From Bradyrhizobium erythrophlei (GTDB lineage Bacteria; Pseudomonadota; Alphaproteobacteria; Rhizobiales; Xanthobacteraceae), in NCBI RefSeq assembly GCF_900129505.1, contig NZ_LT670818.1:1798001-1862000 (forward strand): a DNA stretch of 64,000 bases. Reading direction: 5' to 3'. Within the stretch, counting starts at the first letter, position 1, and the number at the start of each line of letters is the position of its first letter. Below are positions 8,907 to 17,548 of this stretch, one piece after another. Below the pieces are notes generated by a model that worked only from the letters and a program-made list of their open reading frames with translations, ran no database searches and had not been told where the DNA came from. The position numbers and the translations under genes were made by a program.

Positions 8907-9174
8907 TTATACGCTGCTGCCGTTCGGGCAGAGGGCCGTGCGCCGCGACAGCCTGACCGGCCGCCCCGATGTCGGCACCGGGCCGCTCGGCCTGATCGGC
9001 AATGTCATCTGGCTGCTGCTGGCGGGCTGGTGGCTGGCGCTCGGGCACATCGTCACCGCGGTTGTGCTGGCGGTGACCATTATCGGCATTCCCTTCGCCT
9101 GGGCGCACCTCAAGCTCGCGGGCCTGGCGCTCTGGCCGATCGGCAGGGAGATCGTCCCGGCCTAGGGCGGTGGT

Positions 9175-9453
9175 TCAGCCCTCATGAGCTTCGGCCGGCT
9201 GGTCGCAGGCCCAATGTGGGCGCAGCAGGACGTGCAACCCGGCCGCGAACGACAAAACGCCGATCCGACGCGTGCCCTGGCTGACCCTGATCGCCCAGTT
9301 TCGGGGGATGGAAGGATGTTCCTGAATCAGCCGCTGAATGATGCCGGCGGCGAACAGCATGGCATCGATATCGTCCGCCAACGCCGCGCCGTCATGACCA
9401 TGACCGTCAATGCGCTTGACGGGATCGCACACGTGGAATCTGTAGAACGCCAT
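9175..9453 (-). CDS. DUF6894-like small protein
   Basis: A 92-residue protein starting MAFYRFHVCDPVKRIDGHGH. The pattern FYFHV...D..G...ADL..A...A..II..L and a terminal W.I.V....G..V..L.F resembles the DUF6894 family that is abundant in Bradyrhizobium and relatives; function unknown. It stands alone, 10 bp from the yccF remnant. Assignment by pattern only; without the database profile it could be another small rhizobial family. Confidence 0.6.
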   Translation of the reverse strand: MAFYRFHVCDPVKRIDGHGHDGAALADDIDAMLFAAGIIQRLIQEHPSIPRNWAIRVSQGTRRIGVLSFAAGLHVLLRPHWACDQPAEAHEG

Positions 9454-9509
9454 GAACTAACGATGCTCCAACAGCCGCGAAGAGCTTTGACTTCGATCAA
9501 AAGGAGCCA

Positions 9510-10526
9510 CTACTCGCAGCCGCGCAAATCAAACAGCGCCTTGAGGCCGCAGGAAGAGGTCAGCATCTTGTCACCGTCGTGCCCGACACCTTTTACATCC
9601 CACACGCTGTGGCTGGGCGCGCCGGCATCCCGGGCCGCCATCGTCGCCGCATAGGCGTGACCGCGGGCATAGCGGTACGGTCCCTCGGCCTCCGCCATGC
9701 GGCTCTTGTCGAGAGCGGGATGATTGGGGTTGGTGTCCAGCGTTCCCAGCAAATAGATCACGCGCCGCGCCACATAGGCTTGCTCCAGCGCAGCAGCCGA
9801 TGGATCGGCCAGATAGGCGGGACGCGCCTCCATGCCGTACTTCCAATCGTTATAGCCGGGGCAGCTCGCGGCAATCGATGGTTCCGGTCGCTCGTTGTTG
9901 AAATACGCATAGGACGACGGATTGGCGACCACAACGCCTTGCTGCGTCAGCGCCGGCTCCCCTTTTCCCGCGATCGCGTAGCGCTGCACGACCTGCGCGC
10001 CGCCCGAATGTCCGGCCACCACGACCTGCCTGAGATTTGGGAACAGCTTTCGATCCGCCAGTCTGACCAGGATGGCGTCGATCGCCTCGAACGAACTCGC
10101 TGGTGTCGGCGCCAGCGCCGGATCGCCGCCTTCCCACCCCTCCAGCGTCCATCGCAGGGTATCGGCAGGCAGATGGTAGGCATCGACATCGACCCCGGCA
10201 AGAAATTGCGGGACGATCATGAGCGTCGTCTTGCCGGCGTCGCCGGCCGCGGCCTGCGCCGTCAAGGCGGATTTGAAATAGACATCGGCATTGCGCAGCC
10301 GTCCGTGCAGAACCAGAACCGCGCGCGTGATCTCCGGCAACGGATTGGACCAGTCGGCGGAGACGTAAAGCGGCAATGTGCCCCGGTCGCCAACCGAGAT
10401 TCGCTGGTTGGCGACCTCCTTCACCGGTCGATGATGAGGCGCGTCTTCGTCCGCCGCCCGGCTGCGGGAACTCGCCAATGCGAGAACCACAAGCACGGCG
10501 CTGGCGACCACCTGCAATTTCCTCAC
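9510..10526 (-). CDS. Secreted alpha/beta-hydrolase
   Basis: A 338-residue protein from the GTG at 10526, chosen because GGGAG lies 5 nt upstream and a signal peptide follows (VRKLQVVASAVLVVLALASS...RAA); ATG 10559 is an upstream alternative. The nucleophile elbow is VVAGHSGGAQVVQRYA, and a beta-strand with VLVLHGRLRNAD precedes it in the position of the oxyanion loop. A late WDVKGVGHDGDKM segment can supply the catalytic His. The protein is probably periplasmic; the substrate is unknown (esterase or lipase-like). No operon partners are obvious. Confidence 0.75.
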   Translation of the reverse strand: MRKLQVVASAVLVVLALASSRSRAADEDAPHHRPVKEVANQRISVGDRGTLPLYVSADWSNPLPEITRAVLVLHGRLRNADVYFKSALTAQAAAGDAGKTTLMIVPQFLAGVDVDAYHLPADTLRWTLEGWEGGDPALAPTPASSFEAIDAILVRLADRKLFPNLRQVVVAGHSGGAQVVQRYAIAGKGEPALTQQGVVVANPSSYAYFNNERPEPSIAASCPGYNDWKYGMEARPAYLADPSAAALEQAYVARRVIYLLGTLDTNPNHPALDKSRMAEAEGPYRYARGHAYAATMAARDAGAPSHSVWDVKGVGHDGDKMLTSSCGLKALFDLRGCE

Positions 10527-10599
10527 AACGATCTCCCTTGGGTGGAACCCATCTCTCATAACCCGAGGAGACTGCTACCACAAAAGCTCCGGACTGCGA

Positions 10600-12321
10600 T
10601 CAACTGCCTTTGGCCGGGCCCGGTTTACCAAGCGCCTGGATGGCCTCCTCGACGCTGCGAAAGGAATGATCCGGGCCGAGCAGCTCGCCGATGCCAAACC
10701 GGGCGAACGCCGCCTGCGCACGGATCGACTCCAGCCGTGCGACGGCGAAATCGATTTCATCGGCGTGACACTTACGAATGAGCTCGAGCAATATCTGCGC
10801 CGCCGTGTAGTCGATCTCGACGATGCCCGTCGCCTCCAGCACCAACAATCGCGCCGCTTGCGGCCGGGATTGCAGCGCGTCCAGCACGTCGCGCCGGAAA
10901 TGATAGGCGTTGAGAAAGGACAAGGGCGCCTGAAACCCGGCGACGATGATTCCGGGCTCCTGCTCGCCGGGCAGATGCGGGCTCGGCGGCCACCAGATCG
11001 AGGTTCCGGGAACGCGTTCGAACACCACCAGCCGGGCCCGCGTCGTGCTCCAGATGCCGTGCAGCAGCGAGAGTGCTATTCCGAGTCCAACGCCCTGCTC
11101 GATCGGGAGCACGATGATCGCCGCTGCGGTCACTGCGATCAGAAAAAATTCGCCGAGCGATTGCCGGTAGATCGAAACGATCTGATTAACGCGGACGATC
11201 CGCAAGGCGACGAACATCAACACGCCGCCGAGCGCGGCGTTCGGGATTCGACCGAGCAGCGCCGCACCGAAGGCCAGGAGCGCGATCACGATCGCCGCGG
11301 CGGCGAGACCCGCGAGCTGGGAGCGTCCGCCGGTCTCGGACACGACGGCGGTACGCGGCGGGCTGGCATCGACCGGGAACGCGCCGATCAGTCCGGACAG
11401 GATACTGCCGACCCCGACTCCGATGAAGTCGCGGTCGACATCCGGCGGCTCGTCGGGACTGGAAGGAAAGGATCGCGTCGTCGCTGCCGTCTGCACCATC
11501 ACCACGATCGCGATGATCAGGCTGAGCGATATCAGGCCCGGCAACCGGCCAGCCGAGATATCCGGCAGCGCAAGCGCCGGCGGCGCGGCGGAGACAGCGC
11601 CGAGAACGCTGACGCCGCGGTTCTCGAGTCCGAGCAGCACGACCGCCGCGCTCGCCAGCGCAAGCCCGATCAAGGCGCCGGGAATGCGCGCATTGACCCG
11701 CTCCGACAACGCGATGATCGCGAGCACGCCGACGCCGATCAGGAGCGTAAACGGATTGGTCTCGTTCGGATGCGTGGCGAGGCTCGCCATGCGCTGCAGC
11801 ATGGCGCCGCCGGGCGCTTCGACGCCAAGGATTCCGGGCAGTTGGGAAACCAGGATGTGCACGGAAATGCCGGCGAGAAAGCCCGTCGTTACCGGTATCG
11901 AGAGCAGATCCGCGATCCAGCCCAGCCGAAAAATGCCGGCGAACAAAAGCAGCAACCCGACCATCAGCGCCAGCGACGCCGCAAGCACCAGATATTGCGG
12001 ATCGCCGGAGGCGGCCAGCGCCGCCAGGCCCCCGGCAAAAATCGGCGTGATGGTCGAATCCGCGCCGCAGGACAGGAAGCGATTGCTCCCGAATATCGCG
12101 AATGCCAGCGAGCCCGCCAGAAAGGCGAAGAAACCGAGTTGCGGGGCAAACCCGCCGAGCCGGGCGGTCGCCATCTGCTCGGGGATGGCGATCGCGGCGA
12201 GTGTCAGTCCCGCGAACAGATCGCGGGCGAGGAATTGAAGGCTGTAGGATTGTAGCGAAGCGAATATGGGCCACGCCTTGCCCGTGAAAGGCGAATCCGC
12301 AGAGCCGGAATTATTGGTCAT
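10600..12321 (-). CDS. SulP-family anion transporter with STAS domain
   Basis: A 573-residue inner-membrane protein. The N-terminal motif DLFAGLTLAAIAIPEQMATARLGG is the SulP signature, followed by about 11-12 membrane segments, and residues about 440-560 form a cytoplasmic STAS domain (LVLEATGIVEIDYTAAQIL). SulP proteins carry sulfate, bicarbonate, C4-dicarboxylates or similar anions; the substrate cannot be told here. ATG 12321 is preferred over the upstream TTG 12336 because GGAGGCGAGG lies just upstream. Divergent from the diguanylate cyclase gene; the 233-bp gap shows no obvious motif. Confidence 0.88.
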   Translation of the reverse strand: MTNNSGSADSPFTGKAWPIFASLQSYSLQFLARDLFAGLTLAAIAIPEQMATARLGGFAPQLGFFAFLAGSLAFAIFGSNRFLSCGADSTITPIFAGGLAALAASGDPQYLVLAASLALMVGLLLLFAGIFRLGWIADLLSIPVTTGFLAGISVHILVSQLPGILGVEAPGGAMLQRMASLATHPNETNPFTLLIGVGVLAIIALSERVNARIPGALIGLALASAAVVLLGLENRGVSVLGAVSAAPPALALPDISAGRLPGLISLSLIIAIVVMVQTAATTRSFPSSPDEPPDVDRDFIGVGVGSILSGLIGAFPVDASPPRTAVVSETGGRSQLAGLAAAAIVIALLAFGAALLGRIPNAALGGVLMFVALRIVRVNQIVSIYRQSLGEFFLIAVTAAAIIVLPIEQGVGLGIALSLLHGIWSTTRARLVVFERVPGTSIWWPPSPHLPGEQEPGIIVAGFQAPLSFLNAYHFRRDVLDALQSRPQAARLLVLEATGIVEIDYTAAQILLELIRKCHADEIDFAVARLESIRAQAAFARFGIGELLGPDHSFRSVEEAIQALGKPGPAKGS

Positions 12322-12554
12322 CAGCCTCGCCTCCAACGGCCCGTTCGCGTGCGATCAAATGCATCGCTTTCAGGCCGGATTCCGGGAGCGAATACCCCGC
12401 CCGGATACCGGCCCGGTTTCGTCCCGCAGTGCAAAATGGCGCATGTTTTGCTCATCATCCTGGGGTCTGGAAGAGCCCCTTAAGGCTCGGGTAACCGGAT
12501 TTCCTAACGGGTTATGCCATTTGTGCATTGTATGCATGTTCCCGGGAGTAGGGA

Positions 12555-15500
12555 ATGCGATCGGATTCCAGCATATCGGGCGCAGCTGAAATACCCGCGA
12601 CCGCGGCGACCGTGCCGCATCACGCGGCCACGTCGTTGCGGCGGGGCCCCGTGCTTTGGCTTATCCTCTCCGGTGTTCTGCTGGTCGCGGCGATCTTGAT
12701 CGGCACGGCGCTGATCATCGGCCAGTTCCGCGAACGCGCGCTCAGCAATGGCGAGCGCGAACTCGAAAACACCGTGCTGCTGCTCAGCCGCCACTTCGAC
12801 CAGCAGTTGGGCGATCTCGAAGTTCCCCTCAACGACCTTATCGACCAGATCCACGCGGCAGGCGTGGAAACGCCTGACGCTTTCAGGCGCCAGATGTCGA
12901 CGCCGGAAATGCACCTGTTGATGAAGGCCAAGGTCAGCGCGCCTACGGAACTCGCAGGCATCAACGTCTACGACTCCGAAGGGAACCTGATCAATTCATC
13001 GGTGGTGGCCGTCGTTCCAGCCGTCAACATCGCCGACCGCGCCTATTTCAACGCGCTCAAATCGGGCCCGGAGCAGCGACAGGTCGAACTGGTCCGCAGT
13101 CGCTTTTCCGGAGGCATCAGAACGGTCTTTGCCCACAGGGTGAGCGGTCCGAATGGCGAATTCCTGGGCGTTGTTTCGCGTGCGATTTCGCCTGAGAAGT
13201 TTGAAAGTTTCTTTTCATCGGTGACCCTCGGAAAGGACGCTGCCATCTCCATGTTCCATCGCGATGGAACGATGCTGGCGCGCTATCCGCACATTGATGC
13301 CATTATCGGCCATAAATTCACGTCGGCTCCGCTGTTCGCGAAGGTGGTGAAAGAGGGCGGTCGACAGACCCTGCGCGTGCGAAGTCCGATCGACAATCAG
13401 GACCGGCTTGGGTCGGCGGCCGGGTTGAGCCATTTCCCGATCGTGGTGGTCGCGACCAAGACCGTCGCGTCGGCGCTGACCGACTGGCGCGAACAAACCC
13501 GGTTCCTGATCGCTGCCGCCATCATGTCGGCGCTGGTGACCGCCTTCATCCTGTTCGTGATCATTCGGCAGATGAACCGGCAAAGCCTGGAAGCCCAGCA
13601 ACGGCTGGAATCGGAGAAGCACCGGCTCGACACCGCCCTGAACAACATGACGCAGGGCCTCGTACTGTATGACGCTTCCGCACGCGTCGTCACCTTCAAC
13701 CAGCGCTATCTCGACATGTACAATCTCTCGACAGACGTCGTGAAGCCGGGGTGTGGCTTCTTCGACCTGATCCTCCATCGCAAGGAAACCGGATCGTTTG
13801 ACGGCGACGTCGAAGAATTCTGTTCGGAGATTCTACGCAACATCGCCGCGGGAAGAGTCAACACCACCATCATGGAGATCGCGGACGGGCGTTCGTTTCA
13901 GATCGTCAACAAGCCCCTGGTGCAGGGCGGATGGGTCGCCACGATCGAGGACATCACCGAGCGCCGCAACCTCGAACAGGAACGCGACCGCACCTCCGCA
14001 TTCCTGCGCCAGATCATCGACCACATTCCGACACAGATCACCGTGAAGGACGTGCGCGACCGCCGCTATGTGCTGGCCAACCGGGTGGCCGAGCTTCAGT
14101 TCGGCCTGCCGCACGAGGCGATCGTCGGCAAGACCCCGTTCGAGCTGTTTCCGCGGGCGATCGCCGAGCAGATCGCAGCGGACGACGACATGTCGCTGCA
14201 ATTCCCCGAGGGCCTGTCGCTGGACGAGCACCGCTGGGAAAGCAAGATATCGGGCAGCCTTGTCATCACCTCGAAACGGATTGGAATCCGGGATCAGGCC
14301 GGCGAGCCCCGTTACATCATCAACGTCGTCGAAGACGTCACCGAGCGTCGCCGTGCCGACGAGAAGATCGCGCATCTGGCGCATTATGACGCGCTGACGG
14401 ACCTGCCAAACCGCGTGCTGTTCCGCGAACGGATCGAACATGAACTGCAGCGAACCAGCCGGGGCAATCAATTCGCCCTGCTCTATATCGACGTCGACGA
14501 GTTCAAGGGCATCAACGATTCGCTCGGACATCATGTCGGCGACGAACTCTTGAAGGCGGTGGCCTCGCGGATCAAAAGCTGCATCCGGGATACCGACCAC
14601 GTCGCGCGGCTCGGCGGCGACGAGTTCGCGGTCATCCAGACCGACGTCGCCGACATCCACGACGTCGTGGAATTCGTGACGCGCATTCATGAGGCGATCC
14701 GGCAGCCCCATGAATGCCTCGGCCATCACCTCACCACCGATGCCAGCATCGGCATTGCCATGGCGCCGCAGGACGGCACCGACCTCGACCAGTTGATCAA
14801 GAACGCCGATCTGGCGATGTACGGCGCCAAGTCGAACGGCCGCCGCACCTACCGCTTCTTCGAGCCGGCGATGGACGCCCGCGCCAAGGCGCGGCTTACC
14901 CTTGAACGGGACCTGCGCCAGGCGCTGATGGACGGCGGCTTCGAGATCCACTACCAGCCGCTGGTCGATCTCAACCGCGACGAGGTCACCGGCTGCGAGG
15001 CGCTGTTGCGCTGGCGCCATCCGGAGCGCGGCATGATCTCGCCGGCCGATTTCATCCCCGTCGCGGAAGACACCGGCCTGATTGTCGAGCTCGGCGAATG
15101 GGTGCTGCGAACCGCCTGCGCCGAGGCGGCGACCTGGCCGGAGCATATCCGGGTCTCGGTCAACGTCTCGCCGGTCCAGCTGAAATGTCCGACCCTGGCG
15201 CTGAAGATCGCCGGCGCGCTCGCGGATTCCGGCCTTGCCGCGAACCGGCTCGAGCTGGAGATCACCGAGGCGGTGCTGATCCACGACGACGAGACCGCGC
15301 TTTCCATCCTGCATCAGCTTCGCGCCATCGGCATCCGCATCGCGCTGGACGATTTCGGCACCGGTTATTCCTCGCTGAGCTATCTGAAACGTTTCCCCTT
15401 CGACAAGATCAAGATCGACCGCTGCTTCATCAGCGACGTCGCCGAGCCCGGCGGCTCGTCGGCCATCGTCCAGGCGGTGGTGAACATCGCGGCCTCCCGC

Positions 15501-15668
15501 AGCATGACCACGACCGCGGAAGGCGTCGAAACGCTTGAGCAAAAGCAAATGCTGTGCGTGCTCGGCTGCACCGAGATGCAGGGTTATCTGTTCAGCGCCG
15601 CGAAGCCCGACGCCGAGGTGCGGCGCCTGTTCGGCCCGCGCCAGCAGATGACGTCGGCCGTGGCCTGA
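12555..15668 (+). CDS. Membrane-bound GGDEF/EAL protein with Cache-like and PAS domains
   Basis: A 1037-residue cyclic-di-GMP enzyme. The order is: cytoplasmic tail, transmembrane helix (about 35-57), periplasmic Cache-like sensor (about 60-310, with ADRAYFNALKSG), second helix (about 315-338), PAS 1 (about 350-465, LNNMTQGLVLYDASARVVTF), PAS 2 (about 480-600), GGDEF domain (start HYDALTDLPNRVLF, active site RLGGDEFAV near residue 687) and EAL domain (GCEALLRWRHP near 814, later DDFGTGYSSLSYL). Both catalytic signatures are intact, so synthesis and breakdown are both possible; which one prevails is unknown. GGGAGTAGGGA before ATG 12555 supports the start. Probable output is motility or biofilm control. 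It ends 3 bp from the convergent flavin monooxygenase gene. Confidence 0.93.
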   Translation: MRSDSSISGAAEIPATAATVPHHAATSLRRGPVLWLILSGVLLVAAILIGTALIIGQFRERALSNGERELENTVLLLSRHFDQQLGDLEVPLNDLIDQIHAAGVETPDAFRRQMSTPEMHLLMKAKVSAPTELAGINVYDSEGNLINSSVVAVVPAVNIADRAYFNALKSGPEQRQVELVRSRFSGGIRTVFAHRVSGPNGEFLGVVSRAISPEKFESFFSSVTLGKDAAISMFHRDGTMLARYPHIDAIIGHKFTSAPLFAKVVKEGGRQTLRVRSPIDNQDRLGSAAGLSHFPIVVVATKTVASALTDWREQTRFLIAAAIMSALVTAFILFVIIRQMNRQSLEAQQRLESEKHRLDTALNNMTQGLVLYDASARVVTFNQRYLDMYNLSTDVVKPGCGFFDLILHRKETGSFDGDVEEFCSEILRNIAAGRVNTTIMEIADGRSFQIVNKPLVQGGWVATIEDITERRNLEQERDRTSAFLRQIIDHIPTQITVKDVRDRRYVLANRVAELQFGLPHEAIVGKTPFELFPRAIAEQIAADDDMSLQFPEGLSLDEHRWESKISGSLVITSKRIGIRDQAGEPRYIINVVEDVTERRRADEKIAHLAHYDALTDLPNRVLFRERIEHELQRTSRGNQFALLYIDVDEFKGINDSLGHHVGDELLKAVASRIKSCIRDTDHVARLGGDEFAVIQTDVADIHDVVEFVTRIHEAIRQPHECLGHHLTTDASIGIAMAPQDGTDLDQLIKNADLAMYGAKSNGRRTYRFFEPAMDARAKARLTLERDLRQALMDGGFEIHYQPLVDLNRDEVTGCEALLRWRHPERGMISPADFIPVAEDTGLIVELGEWVLRTACAEAATWPEHIRVSVNVSPVQLKCPTLALKIAGALADSGLAANRLELEITEAVLIHDDETALSILHQLRAIGIRIALDDFGTGYSSLSYLKRFPFDKIKIDRCFISDVAEPGGSSAIVQAVVNIAASRSMTTTAEGVETLEQKQMLCVLGCTEMQGYLFSAAKPDAEVRRLFGPRQQMTSAVA

Positions 15669-15671
15669 TTT

Positions 15672-16751
15672 CTACGCTGCCAATCTGCCGCGATTGTTTT
15701 CGGCCAGGATCGGGCGCACCAGCCGGCCGAAGCGCTCGGCCTCCTCGTCGTGCAGATAGCCGGACAGGCAGAACGAATGGCAGCCGGCATCGATGAATTG
15801 CTGCAGCGTACCGGCGCATTGTGCGGGGTTGCCGACGACGGCGATGCCGGCGCCGGGCCGGACCTTGGTGATGCCGGTCCATAGATGCGGCAGCAACAGG
15901 TCGCCATGCTCGCGCGCGAGTTGCTGCACGCGCAGATTGGCCTCGGACTTGCTGTAGAGCGTCTTCATCTCCTGCTTCTGCCGCTCGGTCGCGTCGCGCA
16001 CCAAAATGTCGGCGGCCTCCCACGCGTCCCGTTCGTCCTCGCGGCAGATCACCTGCAGCCGCATGCCGAAGCCGATTGAGTCCTCGCGGCCATGGACCTT
16101 CGCCATCTCCCGGATCTCGGCGATATTCGCGGCGATCCGCTCCGGCAGGTCGCCCCAGAACAAATGCACGTCGGAATGCTTCGCCGACATTTCCCAGGCC
16201 TGCCGCGAGCCGCCGCCGAGATAGAATTTCGGAAACGGCTGCTGCAGCGGCCGCGGCCGGATATGCGCGCCGGACAGCGTGTGGAATTTACCCTCGAAAT
16301 GCACCGGTCCGCGCGTGGTCCATAGCGCCTTGAGGATCGAAACCTCCTCCTCCATCAGCGCGTAGCGCTCTTCCTTAGCGTAGCGGACCCCCTCGCCCTC
16401 GACTTCGCTTTCGTTCTGGCCCGCGATCAGATTGATGCAGATGCGCCCGCCCGACATCTGGTCGAAGGTCGAGATCATCTTCGCCAGCAGCACCGGATTG
16501 ATGTAGCCGGGCCGGGCGGCGATCAGCGGCTTTATCTTCGACGAACGCGCCGCCATGAAGGCCCCGGTGATCCAGGCCTCCCAGCACACCGAGCCGACCG
16601 GGATCAGCAGATATTCGAACCCGGCTTGCTCTGCCGCCTGCACCACGCGGTCGCACAATTCGGGCGAGCCCGCCACCTGGGCCGCAGCCACGCCATAGGC
16701 CGTGGTGTCACCATGCGTGGGCAGATACCAGCCGAATTCCAGCGGACGCAT
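15672..16751 (-). CDS. LLM-class flavin-dependent alkanesulfonate monooxygenase-like protein
   Basis: A 359-residue luciferase-like monooxygenase. Features of the SsuD branch are FGWYLPTHGDTTAYG at the N-terminus, LIAARPGYINPVLLAKMIST, SGGRICINLIAGQNESE and FYLGGGSRQAWEMS. SsuD enzymes use FMNH2 and O2 to release sulfite from alkanesulfonates; related LLM proteins attack other substrates. No ssuE reductase or sulfonate importer is adjacent, so the specific substrate is inferred only at subfamily level. Confidence 0.8.
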   Translation of the reverse strand: MRPLEFGWYLPTHGDTTAYGVAAAQVAGSPELCDRVVQAAEQAGFEYLLIPVGSVCWEAWITGAFMAARSSKIKPLIAARPGYINPVLLAKMISTFDQMSGGRICINLIAGQNESEVEGEGVRYAKEERYALMEEEVSILKALWTTRGPVHFEGKFHTLSGAHIRPRPLQQPFPKFYLGGGSRQAWEMSAKHSDVHLFWGDLPERIAANIAEIREMAKVHGREDSIGFGMRLQVICREDERDAWEAADILVRDATERQKQEMKTLYSKSEANLRVQQLAREHGDLLLPHLWTGITKVRPGAGIAVVGNPAQCAGTLQQFIDAGCHSFCLSGYLHDEEAERFGRLVRPILAENNRGRLAA

Positions 16752-16824
16752 GGACGTTCTCTCCCTGAAAGGCGGCTTTACCGCGCGGTTTTCCTTAAAG
16801 AGCCAGTTTCCTTAAAGAGCCAGT

Positions 16825-17145
16825 CTACAGGCCGCGCCTGGCGGAACAATCGCCGCCGCGCGGGAAAGGAAAATCCGGGGGTGCCTTCGGCGGAAATCGC
16901 CTTCTGTCGGCGCAAAAAGCCTCATTTCGCGGCGACAGCCGCTCCCGATAGGCTTCCATCCCCAGCCGGACGTCCCGGTCTTCGACCCATTCTCCGCCCT
17001 CGTCCATGACACCCGCCTCCAGCATCGCGGCAGCGCACGGCCAATGCAGCTCGACCCAGCGGGGAATATCGGCCGCCGGCATGCCGCTGCGGCGGCAGAT
17101 GCGCTCGGCCATCTCGCGGGCCAACGGTTCGATGTTGGAGGTCAT
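16825..17145 (-). CDS. Conserved small hypothetical protein
   Basis: About 106 residues from ATG 17145 (MTSNIEPLAREMAERICRRS). It is acidic in the middle (HWPCAAAMLEAGVMDEGGEW) and basic/proline-rich at the end. No known domain is recognised. It resembles small uncharacterised rhizobial proteins in composition. It lies immediately left of the tRNA-Arg gene and so belongs to the chromosome outside the island. A longer start at 17172 is possible. Confidence 0.5.
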   Translation of the reverse strand: MTSNIEPLAREMAERICRRSGMPAADIPRWVELHWPCAAAMLEAGVMDEGGEWVEDRDVRLGMEAYRERLSPRNEAFCADRRRFPPKAPPDFPFPRGGDCSARRGL

Positions 17146-17251
17146 GATCTCGGAGGTCTTGGATCGTCGCAAAATGCCTGGTTTCGGCCCGAAATCCCTC
17201 TAGCCTGGGACATTGCCGAAAGCAGGGCAATCGGCTAGATCAACCGGTAAC

Positions 17252-17328
17252 GCACCCGTAGCTCAGCTGGATAGAGCGTTGCCCTCCGAAGGCAAAGGTC
17301 ACACGTTCGAATCGTGTCGGGTGCGCCA
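17252..17328 (+). tRNA. tRNA-Arg (anticodon CCG)
   Basis: A complete cloverleaf of 77 nt: acceptor GCACCCG pairs with CGGGTGC, D-arm GCTCAGCTGGATAGAGC, anticodon stem TTGCC/GGCAA around loop CTCCGAA (anticodon CCG), T-arm ACACG-TTCGAAT-CGTGT, discriminator G and encoded CCA. Its last 45 nt are repeated at 40152-40196, making it the insertion site of the genomic island; the tRNA itself stays intact. Confidence 0.95.
17284..17328. repeat. attL: 45-bp direct repeat within tRNA-Arg
   Basis: Identical to 40152-40196. It runs from the anticodon loop (CTCCGAA) to the CCA end; the bases just outside differ (C/G on the left, G/C on the right), so 45 bp is the exact extent. Confidence 0.92.
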
Positions 17329-17548
17329 GTTTTCCCTTTTTTTACAGCGCGATATGTACGCCCGGACTAAAGCTCCGGCTCTGCCTCATTCGAGCGAGTA
17401 AGCAATCTGCAGGAATCGTCAACGAATACCGATAGCCTGGCAACTCGGTGGCGCTTACCCCAGCGAGTTCAGAGGGCATTTGTTGTGACACTCGACGCCA
17501 TTTCCGACGAACAGGGCACCGGCATCAATCGCTGCCAATTACCGCCTG

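Larger units (their letters stand above)
7592..9165 (+). pseudogene. yccF: yccF gene split by an IS630-family element
   Basis: The gene begins at ATG 7592, after GGGAGGAAACCGC, with MPPVSILLNVLWIVFGGLYM. It runs in frame to 7740, where the insertion sequence starts, and now ends inside the IS (TGA 7760-7762) as a 56-residue stub. The second half resumes at 8910 and ends at 9165 (...IANG-type second repeat: NVIWLLLAGWWLALGHIVTA ... ALWPIG). Removing the IS and one 3-bp target copy joins GCG GCT TA to T ACG CTG, giving an uninterrupted 134-residue YccF-like inner-membrane protein with the two internal repeats of that family. The original function of YccF proteins is poorly known; here it is very probably lost. 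Confidence 0.85.

Noticed and set aside
10666..12255. 529-codon open frame opposite the SulP gene
   Set aside because: Composition is rich in Arg, Asp and Gln with no domain; shadow of the transporter gene.
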